From assembly GCA_020744425.1 (NCBI GenBank), contig JAGMUV010000001.1, positions 1,302,001 through 1,366,000 of the forward strand: 64,000 nt of DNA, given 5' to 3'. How positions within the stretch are numbered: position 1 is the stretch's first letter; every line of letters starts with the position of its first letter. The notes below the pieces were generated by a model. It was not told the DNA's origin. It saw only the letters and a list, made by a program, of their open reading frames with translations, and did not search any database. This stretch comes from Dactylonectria macrodidyma (Eukaryota; Ascomycota; Sordariomycetes; Hypocreales; Nectriaceae). The position numbers were made by a program, and so were the translations under genes. Positions 1 to 12,111 of the stretch are shown one piece after another.

Positions 1-1198
1 ACCGACAAGGTAGTTAAGCAAGAGAGTCACCTGTTTGACTTCACATCATACTAGGGCTCGTTTAGGAAGTTGGTTGACTCTAGAGAGTCTCACGCCATGC
101 CTGTTTGTTAGATACCGACCATGCCGACCTTTCAGACCTCTAAGCTTAAACTCTATCCCATGCTGCGTTTATCCTAGCAAAGGCCTAAACTTTGTGAGGT
201 TATCTGCCACTAGAACTTTTGACAATGTGCGAAAAACCGCTATTGGGATGGCTGTACCTACTCATTGATGACCTAAGTGTGCTTTCATGTACCCTTTGCG
301 AACCGAATCTCGTCTCCCGGGTTTGTTCGATAACGCACGCATCTGCTGAGCCACCTGATTAGAAGTGTATAGACTGAAACAGTTCGCCATCGACATGGGT
401 AGGGGAAATTGCGAAGTATGTTTTCCTAAAGAAACAAATAAACCATATAGCTTATGGCATCATTGGTGGATATATGTGACTCGAGGTGCATTTGCGCCTT
501 CTCTCCATTATTCCTCTCTATGATACAATCGCACCTATTTCATGCATGCCTCGTGCTATCATGGCTCGGATACGAGCGATCGTCCCTCTGGTGGGGTCCG
601 ATCAGTGAGGACCTGACTGAAATCCCACCATTTACATGGATTAATTAGAGCCAAAATAGAAGGTTGCAATTCAACTAGGATCAAAGACCCTTGTATGCAT
701 ACCGGAACTGTGTGATGGCCTTGAATACGAGATGCCTGACCACTCCAGGCTGTGATAGAACGAGGCATATCGGGGGACTGTGCTCAACACGGCGAACCTG
801 ACGACTTATAGAGGTCGCATTGTGCAACGTTTCTGGCCGTGGACTGACTACCAGGGGTCCGAATTGCATTTGGCTGTGCATGTTGGAGAGACTGGGAGAA
901 GCTGAACATGTTCATTGTGACCCAAGTTGCCTGCAGCGGTCTTTAGAGATAACGTGGTAGTGCATCTTGGCGAACGGAGCATCTCTCATCAGGTAACATC
1001 TCCGGGTTAGCAAGGGAGAGCTTGCCCGCCGGAATCATACAACGTGATCTCTTGCGTCTAGGGTGTTAAATATACATATATAACGGTAACACATAGTCGT
1101 TGTGTTTATTGGGTTTCTGAGTTGTTTCGGTATCTGCGCCCTACTCGGTTAGATAATAGCCTTCTGGTATTGGAAGTAGTTGACCGCTGTCTTCCAAG
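1..1198. other. Intergenic region upstream of the protease gene
   Basis: No convincing coding sequence. The open frames here are short, overlap on both strands and show no recognisable motif. The last 150 bases carry a TATA-like stretch and act as the likely promoter of the protease gene. Confidence 0.6.
1068..1082 (+). promoter_or_regulatory. TATA-like element of the protease gene
   Basis: An AT-only stretch (AAATATACATATATA) lies about 120 bases before the ATG at 1199, a usual place for a fungal core promoter. Inferred from sequence and position only. Confidence 0.4.
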
Positions 1199-4100
1199 AT
1201 GCTGATTACTCGAGCTATCCTCGTTTTATCGAGCGTAGCTGTTAGTTTCGCTCGCCACGACCCTCTTGTGCGACGACAGGATGACTCTACTCCATCGACA
1301 AGCGTCAACGAGGCTGATGTGACTCCCAAGAGATTCATTGTCGAGTTTGGCCAAGTAGGTGTGCTCAATACATTTATTCTCAGCGACTTTGCTAACGAAG
1401 TCTAGGGAGTCAACCCTCAGTCCGCTGCCGACGAACTAGCTAACCGTCCTGGAGTCAAAATACTCAAAGTCTTCAACAGCGACATCTTCCATGGAGCTTC
1501 TCTAGAGACTCCGGAAGATAACCTGGATACCCTTAAAGCTGAGGACCCGGTCATCCAGGCATGGCAGGCGAAGCGAGTCACTTTGGCTCCTATCACACCG
1601 CTTCAGTCATTTGGCAAAGATGCCGCAGGCGTCAATTTGTCAATTCACCACATGACCGGGGTCGACAAGTTACATGCTAAGGGCGTCTTGGGAAAGGGCG
1701 TTGTTGTCGCCGTAGTTGACACGGGCGTTGATTACACTCATTCTGCGGTGTGTGGCACAAGATGATGAATCTCGAACGAGTCGCGTTACTGACAACGAAT
1801 AGCTCGGCGGAGGGATAGGCGAGGGTTTCAAGATCGCCGGTGGATATGATCTCGTTGGCAATGGAGGTGAGAGATATTTGGAGCATCTGACTGAATCTAT
1901 CGGGCTGACATTCAAGCATTAGAATGGCCCAATGACCCAGAAAGAGAACCTGATTCAGACCCAATGGATCAATTGGGCCACGGCACCCATGTCTCTGGTA
2001 TCATCGCTGGAGAGAGCGATCTGTAAGTGTGACCAAGACAGGCTAGATACATTATCGCTGCTGTATTTCAGTCGTCTTTCCCGTGAAACTGACGTTTTCT
2101 AGACTGACTGGAGTTGCCCCAGAGGCTACCCTGCGAGTGTATAAAGTGTTTGCAACGTTGGACGCAACGACTGAAGATGTCCTCATCGAGGCGTTTCTCA
2201 TGGCTTACAAGGACGGGGTACGTAAATACGGACTGATTAGCGTGACCCCGAGGCATGATGCTAACACATGTGTTTGCAGGCCGATGTCATTACTTCCTCC
2301 GTGGGTGGCCTGGCCGGATGGTCGGATAACGCATGGGCAGTAGTTGCCTCGAGACTCGTAGATGAAGGTGTTGTTGTCACCATCTCAGCGGGCAATGATG
2401 GACAAGCTGGTGCTTTTGCTGCCAGCAGTGGCTCTTCAGGCGAACATGTACTTGCCATTGCTTCCGTTGAGGCAGATATCACGCCAACGTCTTCATTCAA
2501 CGCAACTTTCAGCCATGAGGGCGATACTGAGAAGATTAGTGTGCCCTACCGGTCAGTCGAGGATTGGTACCCTTCCGAGATCGATGGGTGGCCTATCATC
2601 CCGCTGGGGCTCGACACCAGTATCGCAGATGAGGCCTGCAACACGCTACCAGAGGATACGCAAAACTTCACTAACTCTGTGGTGCTTGTTCGTCGAGGAG
2701 GATGCAACTTTTCCCAGAAGCAGCGGAATCTGGCCGCGTTCGGTGGCCTTAAAGTTCTGATCTACACCAACGACATGCCTATTGTGATACCTACGACGGA
2801 TTTCTTGGACGGACAGATTGCTATGATCACACGAGAGGCTGGTGCCGAGATCATCAAGACTATTAAAGCTGGCGGAAATGTCACTGCTGATTTTACGACT
2901 CGACCTATTTTCACGCTCACCGGGCTGGTCAACGAGGAGACAGGCGGAGAAGCGAGCTACTTCACCACCATTGGAGCGACTAATGACCTATACGTCAAGT
3001 CTGATATTGCAGCCCCTGGTGGTCAGATCTTGTCCAGCTACCTTGGTGGTGGCTACGCAGTTCTGAGCGGCACATCAATGGCCTGCCCTTATGTAGCAGG
3101 CATTGCAGCGCTGTATATCGGGCAACACGGCGGTCGCTCCGCTCATGGCCCAGACTTTGCCAAGGACCTTTCCATGAGAATCATTTCTTCCGGAGACTCT
3201 ATCTCCTGGAGCGATGGAACCGGAGACGGCACCGACTATGGGTTCAAAGCCTCGGTGGCTCAAGTTGGTACTGGACTTGTCAACGCCACCAAGGTTCTTG
3301 ATTACAGTACGAGCCTCTCCTTCACCAAGTTTGCCTTGAATGATACACGCAACTTCAACAAGCGCCACACTCTTGACATCACCAACAACGGCAAGAAACC
3401 AATCACGTACACCTTTTCTTCCGAGGACTTTGGCGGTCTGAACGCGATGAACATTGACCCAGAAACCTGGGGAACACCACGCATTGCTTGGGGCGAGGAG
3501 GTCTTGGCTGCCCCAGCAAAAATGGTGCCGACAATCTCATTCCCCGGAGGAAAGTTCACCGTGAAGCCAGGAGAGACTAAGAAGGCTAAGTTCACCTTTA
3601 AGGCTCCTAGTGATCTGGACGCTTCCAAGTTGCCTCTGTATAGCGGCAAGGTCGTCGTCGCTGGAAATAATGGCGAGTCTCTTGCTGTCCCTTACGTGGG
3701 CCTCGCGGCCGATCTCGAAAAAGACGTGGGAGATATATTCCAGTATCCCATTGGCTTCCCGACCATTACCTCTACCCTCGACGAGATCCCCATCAGCGAA
3801 AAGAGCAACTTCACCTTTAACCTCGACCCAGACGTTCAAGACTACCCCAACCTGTATACACGTCTCAACTTTGGTACAAGAGAGTTGCGATGGGATATCT
3901 TCGATAGTAAATGGACGGAGCGCAAGTGGAAGTATCCGCCAGTAGTTGGCAAGGCCGGCTATGTTGGGGCTGCAACGAGCTGGGCCAACCCGTCCGGCAA
4001 GCAAGTCTTCAACGCGACCGTGGATGATGCTGATGAGGTTATCACGATGCCTATGACGGACGTCCCTCGAAGTATTGTTGGAGTTTACGGAACTGAGCTG

Positions 4101-4256
4101 TGGTGGCTGGGCCGGTTGGCTAACGGGACTCAGATTGCGCCTGGGAAGTACAACATGCGATTTGCAGCTCTGAAGCCATTCGGAAATCCACGCTCGTCGG
4201 ATCATTGGGATGTGTTTGCTACTCCCTCGTTCGAGGTTCTTCCTCCAGAGAACTGA
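1199..4256 (+). CDS. Secreted subtilisin-like serine protease (S8) with PA domain
   Basis: Six exons by eye: 1199-1354, 1406-1747, 1803-1866, 1923-2022, 2103-2217 and 2280-4256, all GT-AG introns of 51-80 nt, giving about 917 residues. A signal peptide (MLITRAILVLSSVAVSFA) is followed by an I9-type propeptide (KRFIVEFGQ...). The catalytic triad is visible: Asp157 in VVDTGVD, His207 in GHGTHVSG, Ser525 in LSGTSMACP, with the oxyanion Asn298 in SAGNDG. A protease-associated (PA) insert lies at roughly residues 360-460 between His and Ser. The C-terminal third resembles the Fn3-like domain of PA-subtilases. The family comprises extracellular proteases that degrade protein substrates, in fungi often host or substrate proteins. 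The gene faces the PKS tail-to-tail, so the two do not share a promoter. All key residues are intact. The family call is firm; the substrate is unknown. Confidence 0.93.
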
Positions 4257-4805
4257 TGGTCTTGCCGAATGACTTCCTTGCTGCTATGGCTTCTATTACC
4301 AATTAGAGAGATATTAACTTATTTACAACTTGATTAATGTGACACAATCTGCCTGATTGTGCAAATATTCACGTGGGCTGTGTGAGCTGATTGCTCCAGC
4401 CTTTACCGGGACATCACTGATAGACCATTACGTGAAACTGGCATACCAACCGTAGTACTAAATCAGTTACTATGCCTTTGCGTCTGCACACCCACACATT
4501 ATTCACGGTTACTGCATGAAGAACGAGACCGAATGAGGACCATGTGTATATTGCTATGCCCCCCGACATCAAAACCCAGCCTTTCCTTCTACCCCTTTCC
4601 TTGATTCCCACGCTCACAATATTACCAATTCTAATTTACTAAAATAATCTGCTGACAAATGACTTCACCAGACAGTTCTCGTCCTTCTGGCTCTACCGCT
4701 TTAATCTAGTCACCAATATCTTCACAAAACATTTCTCGCCCTTCTGGCTCTACCAATCCAATATAGTCTCCAATGTCTTTATAAGACGTTTCTCGCCATT
4801 TTATC
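4257..4805. other. Shared 3' region of protease and PKS
   Basis: AT-rich sequence between two convergent genes. It should hold both 3' UTRs and polyadenylation signals. The half next to the PKS contains a 57 bp tandem repeat. No gene seen. Confidence 0.6.
4676..4797. repeat. 57 bp tandem repeat (about 2.1 copies)
   Basis: The word TTCTCGYCCTTCTGGCTCTACC begins at 4676 and 4733, and TTCTCGCC recurs at 4790, a period of 57 bases. The first half of each unit is nearly identical while the second half has diverged. It ends nine bases before the PKS stop codon, so it probably lies in the PKS 3' UTR. Confidence 0.8.
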
Positions 4806-7800
4806 TCAGTCATGACCAAGACCAAAACGTCCCTTCTGTGCAATTTCTGCCGCAAGCTCGGCAACTGTCTTGTCGCTCAAAACCTCAAAGACCGAGATGA
4901 CAACACCGCAATTAGAGACCACCCAGTTGCGCACTCCAACAGCCACTAGTGAGTCTACACCGTAGACATTTGGTGGCTTACCCGTGTCAATCTCCTCGGG
5001 AAGCATGTTCATGGCCTTGGCAAGCATGTGGGAGAGACCAGTGCAGACGATTTCTGTGGCTGCGTCCAAATCAGCGCAGTAAGTAAGCATCGACTTCATG
5101 TCGACCTTCTGAGATCCGTTGATGTCGGAGAGATCCGGAGGGGGCATGTCGACAAGATTGAGATAGCTGTAGAGAGCTGTGCGAGACCAATAAGGATCGG
5201 CGGGATTGTTCTGTCGGATCAGACCACCAGTGCCGACTCCCAAAATGACCTGTGGTGGCATAGTAATCGATGGCTCAATCTCCATGGTGATGGCGTGGCT
5301 GACGATTGTCAAGAAGTCCTGATGGCGAATGCCGTAAAAGCCACTCGCCCGAAGCTTGTCAAGCGTTTCTTCATCATCTGCAAGCATGCCGGCGTCGAGA
5401 ACTGGACCAAGATCGATCGAGACTGCTCGTTTACCGAGGATACGATTCTTCAGAGCGAGGGCATCCTCGAAGCAATTACCAGAGGCGTAGTTGGCTTGTC
5501 CGCGACTTCCAATCACACCGGCTGAGCTGGAAAGGAAGATGAAGAAGGGATCGTCTTGGTTGACACGAGGGATGATTGATGCGAGGTTGTCAGAGCCAAT
5601 GGTCTTAGGCTTCATCGCAGTGAGCCAGTCTGAATGGTTCATGTTGTCAAAAACGGCATCTTTGATGACGGCAGCACATTGGAAGACGCCCACGACAGGA
5701 GGCATCTCCTTTTGAATCTGCAGAACAGTATTTTCCAGTGCACTAGCATCGCAAATGTCGACCTGGAAGACCCTTGCATCAACGCCTCTGTTGCGGAGTT
5801 CTGTGATGTACTGCATAGATCCCTTGCCGGAACTGCCGGATCGCGACAAAAAGGCGATGTGGCGGGCATTGCTGCTGATAATGAGCTCACAGATGCTTCG
5901 GCCAAGACCGCCCAGGCCACCGGCGAGAAGATAGGTTCTGTCTTTGAAAATGGCGTCGCTGAGAGATCGGGTGGGCTTCGTGATGGCAACCTTGACCTTG
6001 GAGTCGCTCTGAGGGCCGCCGTTGATGGATACAACCCCGAGGTATGGGGTTTCTTGGACAAACGAGAATGCTTCCTGGATTGAAGTCAAATTATTCCTGC
6101 TAACAAAAAAATCTGCAGTGACGTCCCACCCAGGCTTCTTGAGAATCTCCAAGGTCTCGTCCAGTAGTTCCACGACATACTCCGGATCGTCTTTCAAGAG
6201 TTGCGCAAAGTCGAAGTTGATGACGGAGACAGGCTTTGAAGGAAGTCGGAAGCTCGGCGGGCAAGGGCTTTTGCTCTCGAATTGCAAGATAAGTCCACCT
6301 GGGAACAATTAGTAAGGCATTCGAAGAGAAGGAATAGAAGAAAAAGATTACTCACTTTTGCGGACACAGGAAAAGTTAGCCTCAATGTGCTGCTGTGTCG
6401 AGTTGTACACCATGTCGAGATCCTTTCCACCAGTGGCGGTTTTGACAGCCCTGATAAAGTCATCCGCGTCCGCCTCAAGGATGTGATTGGATTTGATGCC
6501 ACTGCCCTCAAGAAGAGCTCGTTGTTTGGCAAGGTTCGGTCCCATGATGGTGACAAAGACTTCTGCACCGAGCCGAGAAGCAACCTGAACGGCACAAAGG
6601 CCGTGGGAGCTTGCCCCAGCATGAATTAGAACGGCCTTTCCACGGCCTAGTCTTCCAAGTTTGCACAGACAGTGGGCGGCGCTGATGCTTTGACTGAGAG
6701 GCAAGATTGACGACTGCTTCCTCACGAACTTGGCATCGACGTTTCTCCTGCTTTGAATGGCACCACCAGAGACGAGTGCAGCAACATAATCACCTGATTC
6801 GAAACCGGAAACGTTGTCGCCGATTCGTTCAACACGACCAATGAAGTCGTGACCGATATCAGAATCAGCAGAATGTCCCATCGCAGCCTCCAGATCGATA
6901 TGATTGATCGTGACGCTCTCGAAGATGATTTCTACTTCATCAGGCTTGGGAGACGGGCTGAAAGCCGTAACATATAGTAGTCTATGTTCAGAAAGACCAT
7001 CCTGCGAAATCTGCAACTTGGTGCAGTGGTTGTTTTGGTGAAAAGGTTGAGTTATGGTGTCCGGATAATTCCCTTCTTCGATCAACTTGTTGAGGATGTT
7101 GATGGGTACAAGACGCGGAATGTAGACTTTGCCGCGTGCCTCAGCATACTCCAGCTCCCGAGGGGTAGATCCCTTGTTTGGAAGAAAGGTCTTGAGCATG
7201 ACACTGACAATGGCGTTTGAAAGTAGGTGGCTTGATGGGTCCGTGCCGGCTTCTAGGTCGAAAGTGACAATGACCTTGAGTGGGTCTTCCGACATAAGTG
7301 TTCGTGCCAAACCGATCATGGGAGTACCTTTTGGGTTGAGCGGCTTCCTGTGTGCAGAATTTGTGATCCAAATGATGCCTTTCGCAGACTCCTGCAGCGC
7401 ATGGAAGGTGTCGAACCTCGTTTTCGTGCAGTCATAGAGAAAGGGAAAGCAGTTGGGTTCATTGGCAAAGTCGAGGAGAGAAATGACTACCTTGCCCTTG
7501 ATCCTCTCGATGTTTTCCAATACCTGACCCTCGCTCATGATTTTAGAAGGAAACAAAACCTGCTGTGTTCGGTTTGTGAGGTTCGTTGAAAGTGATTTCG
7601 CCACCGAGTTGGGATTATTGGGCAATAATAGGATGACGTCTGACGTGGTATGAGGTTGTTCGGCGCCAATCTTTCCTCCGATGCGAAAGTCAATTTCATC
7701 GCCTTTGGAATGATCCTGTTGAAAGAGGATTCCGTCCGTTCTGAGGTGCTTGAGAAAATGGGAACCATTGTAGTTGTCATTGCACAGGAAGACCAAGTGA

Positions 7801-10800
7801 TAGTCTGGCAAGGGTGCAGGACCATCCACTGGCCTCACTTCCACAAAAGATTCTAGAGCTGTGCCCTTGAAGTGAGACAAGACTTCGGATGAGACATGGT
7901 CGTTCCCATCTCGGGCAATGGTGTACCTCGCGAGGCGCGGTGCTTGACTCCCTGTGGATACCAGCTCTCTGAGAACGTGCTCAGCAACTAGCGAGCTTCC
8001 ACCGATCTGTAAGATAGAAAGACCTGGATATTTGTGAGCCATCAATCTGATTGTTTCTTCGACGGTTTTGAATTCCGCGAAGGCAACGTCTTCTTCCCAG
8101 ACAATCTCAGTGCAGAGGTTGTGATGGTTTGGCAGAAAACCATGGGTCCCTGGCGATGGGCCAGACAATCTCGTGAACTGAAGGCCGTCGATGATGACAG
8201 AAGGCTGATCCCAAGTACTTTGGGTCATGGCAATGTTTGCATTGGCAGAGCGAGTACCAACTCGACTAGCGGTAGCATACCCAGTGAATTCTTTGCCGAT
8301 TTCTGTCGAGACCTCAGCTGAGACAAAGAGGCTGCTGATGAAGGTTGGCACCATGGGTTCATTGTTGATTGCAAAAGGAGTCTGGAACATGGAATCGAGT
8401 GTAGCAGGATGAATCAGATGGGGATACTCGAACTTGGCAGGCATCTTGGATTTAGTGTCAGGGATGCGAACCTTGCTGACGCAGGCATTTTCTCCCTTGG
8501 AGACCTGGCTGATGTTTTGGAAAGTCGTGCCATAATTCATGCCAACAATGTCGAGAAGTTCGTACAGCTGTCTAGGGATGACGGGGACATTGCAAGTTTC
8601 CTTCAAGGACTTGAAAAGAGTTCCGTGCTGGCTGAAGCTTGCGATCAAACCTCGATGCTTGTATTGGGCTTGTATCGAACCAGTGGCATGCTGCTCCCAG
8701 GCACCATCAAGTGGTTTTGAGTAGATAGTGAACTCGAAAGAATGACCGGCCTGGGACTTTTGCTTGAAGTTCATCGCCATCTCTAGGCCATGGGCGGTGA
8801 TGGGGATAACCATTGCTTTGTCAATTCTCATGTTGGTGATTTCGTACCCCATCAAGTTAGTCTTGTCTTTTGTCAACTGAGTTGCTCCCTGAAGAGCCAT
8901 GGCGACCATTCCCGCAGCAGGATAGATGATTGTCTTTTGAACCTGGTGGTCCTGAAGCCAAGGGTTCTCCGAGATGCGGAAGAACCCGCGCCACCGGGGC
9001 TCAAAGGATATTGCATCAGCAGTAGGCGCACCGATGAGATCTTGTCGGGGAAACTCTCTGAAGCGATTTGCTCGGCCTAGGTGGGACTCGTGCCAGTATG
9101 ACTTCGTATGGTTCCAAGGATAAGGCGGAATGTCAGTCAGGCACTTGATTGGAAATTGGCTGGAGATTGGTGACACAACCTTCTCCATGTTGATGACACA
9201 CCCTCGCTTCCATAGCGCGCCGACAATTTCCAAGCAAGATGCAGCACCACGGTTCTGTTCGATAACGGCGTAGTAGCTCGGTGGTTGGGACAATCCGATA
9301 TCCGAGAAGATGTCTAATGTGAGAGTCTTTAGAGCTGCTCGAGGGCTGAGCTCAATGACAATGTCGGGTCGCAACTCAGCTGGAAGACTCATCATCTGTT
9401 TCACCGCACTCATGTACTGAACAGGAGACACCATGTTGTTGACCCAGTAGTGACCTCCGAGATCAGCGCTATCAACCGGTGCACCGGTGACTGATGAGAA
9501 CATGGTGGTATTTTGAAGAGAATTGTGGGTGGTGATATGGAAGATGGCGTTGTTGTAATCTTCTGTCACAAGCTTCATATGAGAAGAATGGTACGCAACG
9601 CTAACCGGGAGACGGCGACAGAAGATCTTCTGTTGAGATAGGTCAGACAACACAGAGTCGGCAACCTCCGCAGTACAGGACAGAGTAACTGAGCGAGGGC
9701 TGTTGATGCAAGCAATCTCAACAGGCAAAGCGCATTGTTTGACAAAGTCTTCCGCCCCAGTGGAAGAAAGGCCAGCAGCTATCATTGCGCCTTCACAACC
9801 CCCCTTTTGACGGATGGTCGATGCAGCGAGGCCGCGGAAGTAGGCGACTTCCCAAGCAGTCTCTCGAGAAATGGCACCAAACGCGACAGCTGCAGCAATT
9901 TCACCTGAAGAGTGGCCAATGGTGACATTGGGGGTGATAGAGAAGGACCTAAAGAGAGTAACGAGTGCCACCTGCAATGCGGTAGTTGCGGGTTGAGAAA
10001 TTTCTGGATCCGAAATGCGCGACTCCTTTGGGTCTTTTAAGATCTCGTCCAGCAGATCAAAGGGGCTACCGAGAACATCTTTCATGTACTGCGAAGCCGA
10101 AGTTAAGCAGCGGCGGAAGACCGAGAAGGACAGCAAGTTCTTGCCCATCTGCGCGAACTGGGCGCCTTGACCCGAAAAGAGGAAGCAAATTTTGGGTTGC
10201 GTGACTTTTGTTGTTCGGTTGAAGCCATGCTCAGATGAAAGCTCAATCTCAGAAAGAAGTTCTCCAATAGACTTGGCGACGATGGCATGCTTCCACTCAA
10301 GATTAGATCGACGTGCACCGAGGGTGTAGGAGTAGTCGCGCAGAAACCTCGTTGACACTGCTGAATCATCTTGTTTCGACTTCAGATACGGGACATGGGA
10401 TTCCATGACTCGTTGGACTCCGGCCTTTTCGTGGGATGAGAAGAGAAAGAGTAGGGGCACGGTAGTTGGTGTCTCGAGAAGGTGGCTCTTATGTGGGCTG
10501 ATGATCTTGACAGAGTTGTGGTTTCCTTTCAGACTGCGCTCAGCCATGTATCCGGGAGCTTCGTCCAGTATAACGTGGGCATTGGTCCCGCCGAAACCGA
10601 AGCAGTTGACACTGACTCGTCGAAGACCAGACAGTGGCCATTCGAGCATGTTTTGGGGAACCTTGACCTTCCACTCCTGAAAGTCAATGTCCGGATTTCC
10701 CTTCTGAAAATTGATGTTGGGGGGGATCTTTGCGTGCTCCAAGATGAGAACACCCTTGATTAAGCCAGCAACACCAGCAGCGCCCTCGAGGTGACCTATG

Positions 10801-12111
10801 TTCGGCTTGACTGAGCCAACAATAATTGGGTTGTCGACAGAACGGCTTGAGCCCAAGGACTCGGAGATGGCCTTCAGCTCGCGCCAATCACCAGCTTGCG
10901 TGCCAGTTCCGTGACACTCGACGTAGGCGGTTTGATTGAAGTCTAACCCGGTAGATTTGTAGACCGAGCGAATGTTCGCGACTTGGGCTTCCTTGCTTGG
11001 AAGCGTGATGCCAGTCGTGTGGCCATCCTGGTTGACTTTGGAACCCCTGATCACAGCACGAATTGTGTCATTGTCCCGAATTGCATCGGACATGCGTTTG
11101 AGAATCACAACGCCGATGCCCTCGCCTCGCCCGTACCCGTTGGCACGAGCATCGAAGGTGAAGCACTTTCCATCTGGGCTGAGGAAGTTCAATGCAGTCA
11201 TGGGCATGATGGTGTTGGGTGTGAGAATCATTCCTGCGCCAGCTGCAATTGCCTAAGGAGTTGTTAGCACTAATCGGAAAAATCAGATAAGGAAGACTGG
11301 TACTCACTAGGGAACTTTCACCAGACCGAAGGCTCTGGGCGGCCAGATGGATGGAAACAAGACTGCCACTGCATCCAGTGTCGATGGTCATACTTGGGCC
11401 GTGTAGGTTGAAGAAATAGGAAATTCGGTTTGACATGATCGCAGTGCCATTTCCAGTCGCGGCATACTGGGGTTGCCAATCAGGATCCCGGAGACAGATT
11501 TGTTCGTAATCTGAGGTGTGTTAGTTTGAGCGCGCACAGAGAGATGAGTTGAGTTTACCTTTCACGAAGGACCCGACATAGACGGCAGTGTCACTTCCGT
11601 CGATATCTTCCTTCCGGATTCCGGCTGTGGGCGTCCATGTTAGCATCGATCACCGTGGGTTTGAGTGGGGGTGTAGTTACCATTTTCAAGGGCTTCGTAC
11701 GAAGCTTCGAGCAGAATTCTCTGCTGGGGGTCGATTGCCTTGGCATCTTCGGTCGCGACTGAGAAAAACTGAAGGGTTATTTGTTAGCAAAACGATGGTC
11801 TAGGATGTTTATTGAATGGTTAGACATACCGGAGCGTCAAAGGAGGTGTAGTCACTCTTGATGAAGTGGCCACCGCGAAACGAAATCTGCATAACAAGTC
11901 AGTCTAGGTACTTGAGGATGATGATGTTGAGTACACTTACGCTGCCTTGTCTATCCCCACCGGGATGATAGTAACCATCGATGTTGAGGCGATCCTTTGG
12001 GAACTCTGACCATTGCGATTCTCCGCGCTCGAGAACTTTCCAGAGTTCCTCAGGTGAGGTGGCATTGCCTGGAAATCGCAGGCCGATGCCGACGACGGCG
12101 ATGTCGTCCAT
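4806..12111 (-). CDS. Highly reducing type I polyketide synthase
   Basis: Seven exons on the minus strand: 12111-11941, 11886-11830, 11768-11681, 11624-11559, 11510-11308, 11252-6356 and 6298-4806. The sum is 6975 nt (2324 aa), in frame. Domains in order: KS (Cys174 in DTGCSGS, His309 in CHGTGT, His349 in NIGHLEG); AT (about 550-870, Ser643 in GHSSGE); DH (His964 in DHQVQ, Asp1148 in HPATLDS; the usual HxxxG glycine is Lys); a remnant of the C-methyltransferase near 1275 (LSILQIGG); ER (about 1615-1930) whose nucleotide-binding loop reads HAGASSHG rather than AAAGGVG; KR (GGLGGLG 1954-1960, Tyr2098, Asn2102); ACP (Ser2277 in GVDSL). Such enzymes build reduced polyketide chains iteratively from malonyl-CoA in the cytosol. 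No releasing domain is seen, so release needs another enzyme or hydrolysis. The ATG at 12111 starts the canonical KS N-terminus (MDDIAVVGIG). The product cannot be predicted. Confidence 0.95.

Noticed and set aside
35..881. Short open frames on both strands at the left edge
   Set aside because: Overlapping, no motif, no intron signals joining them.
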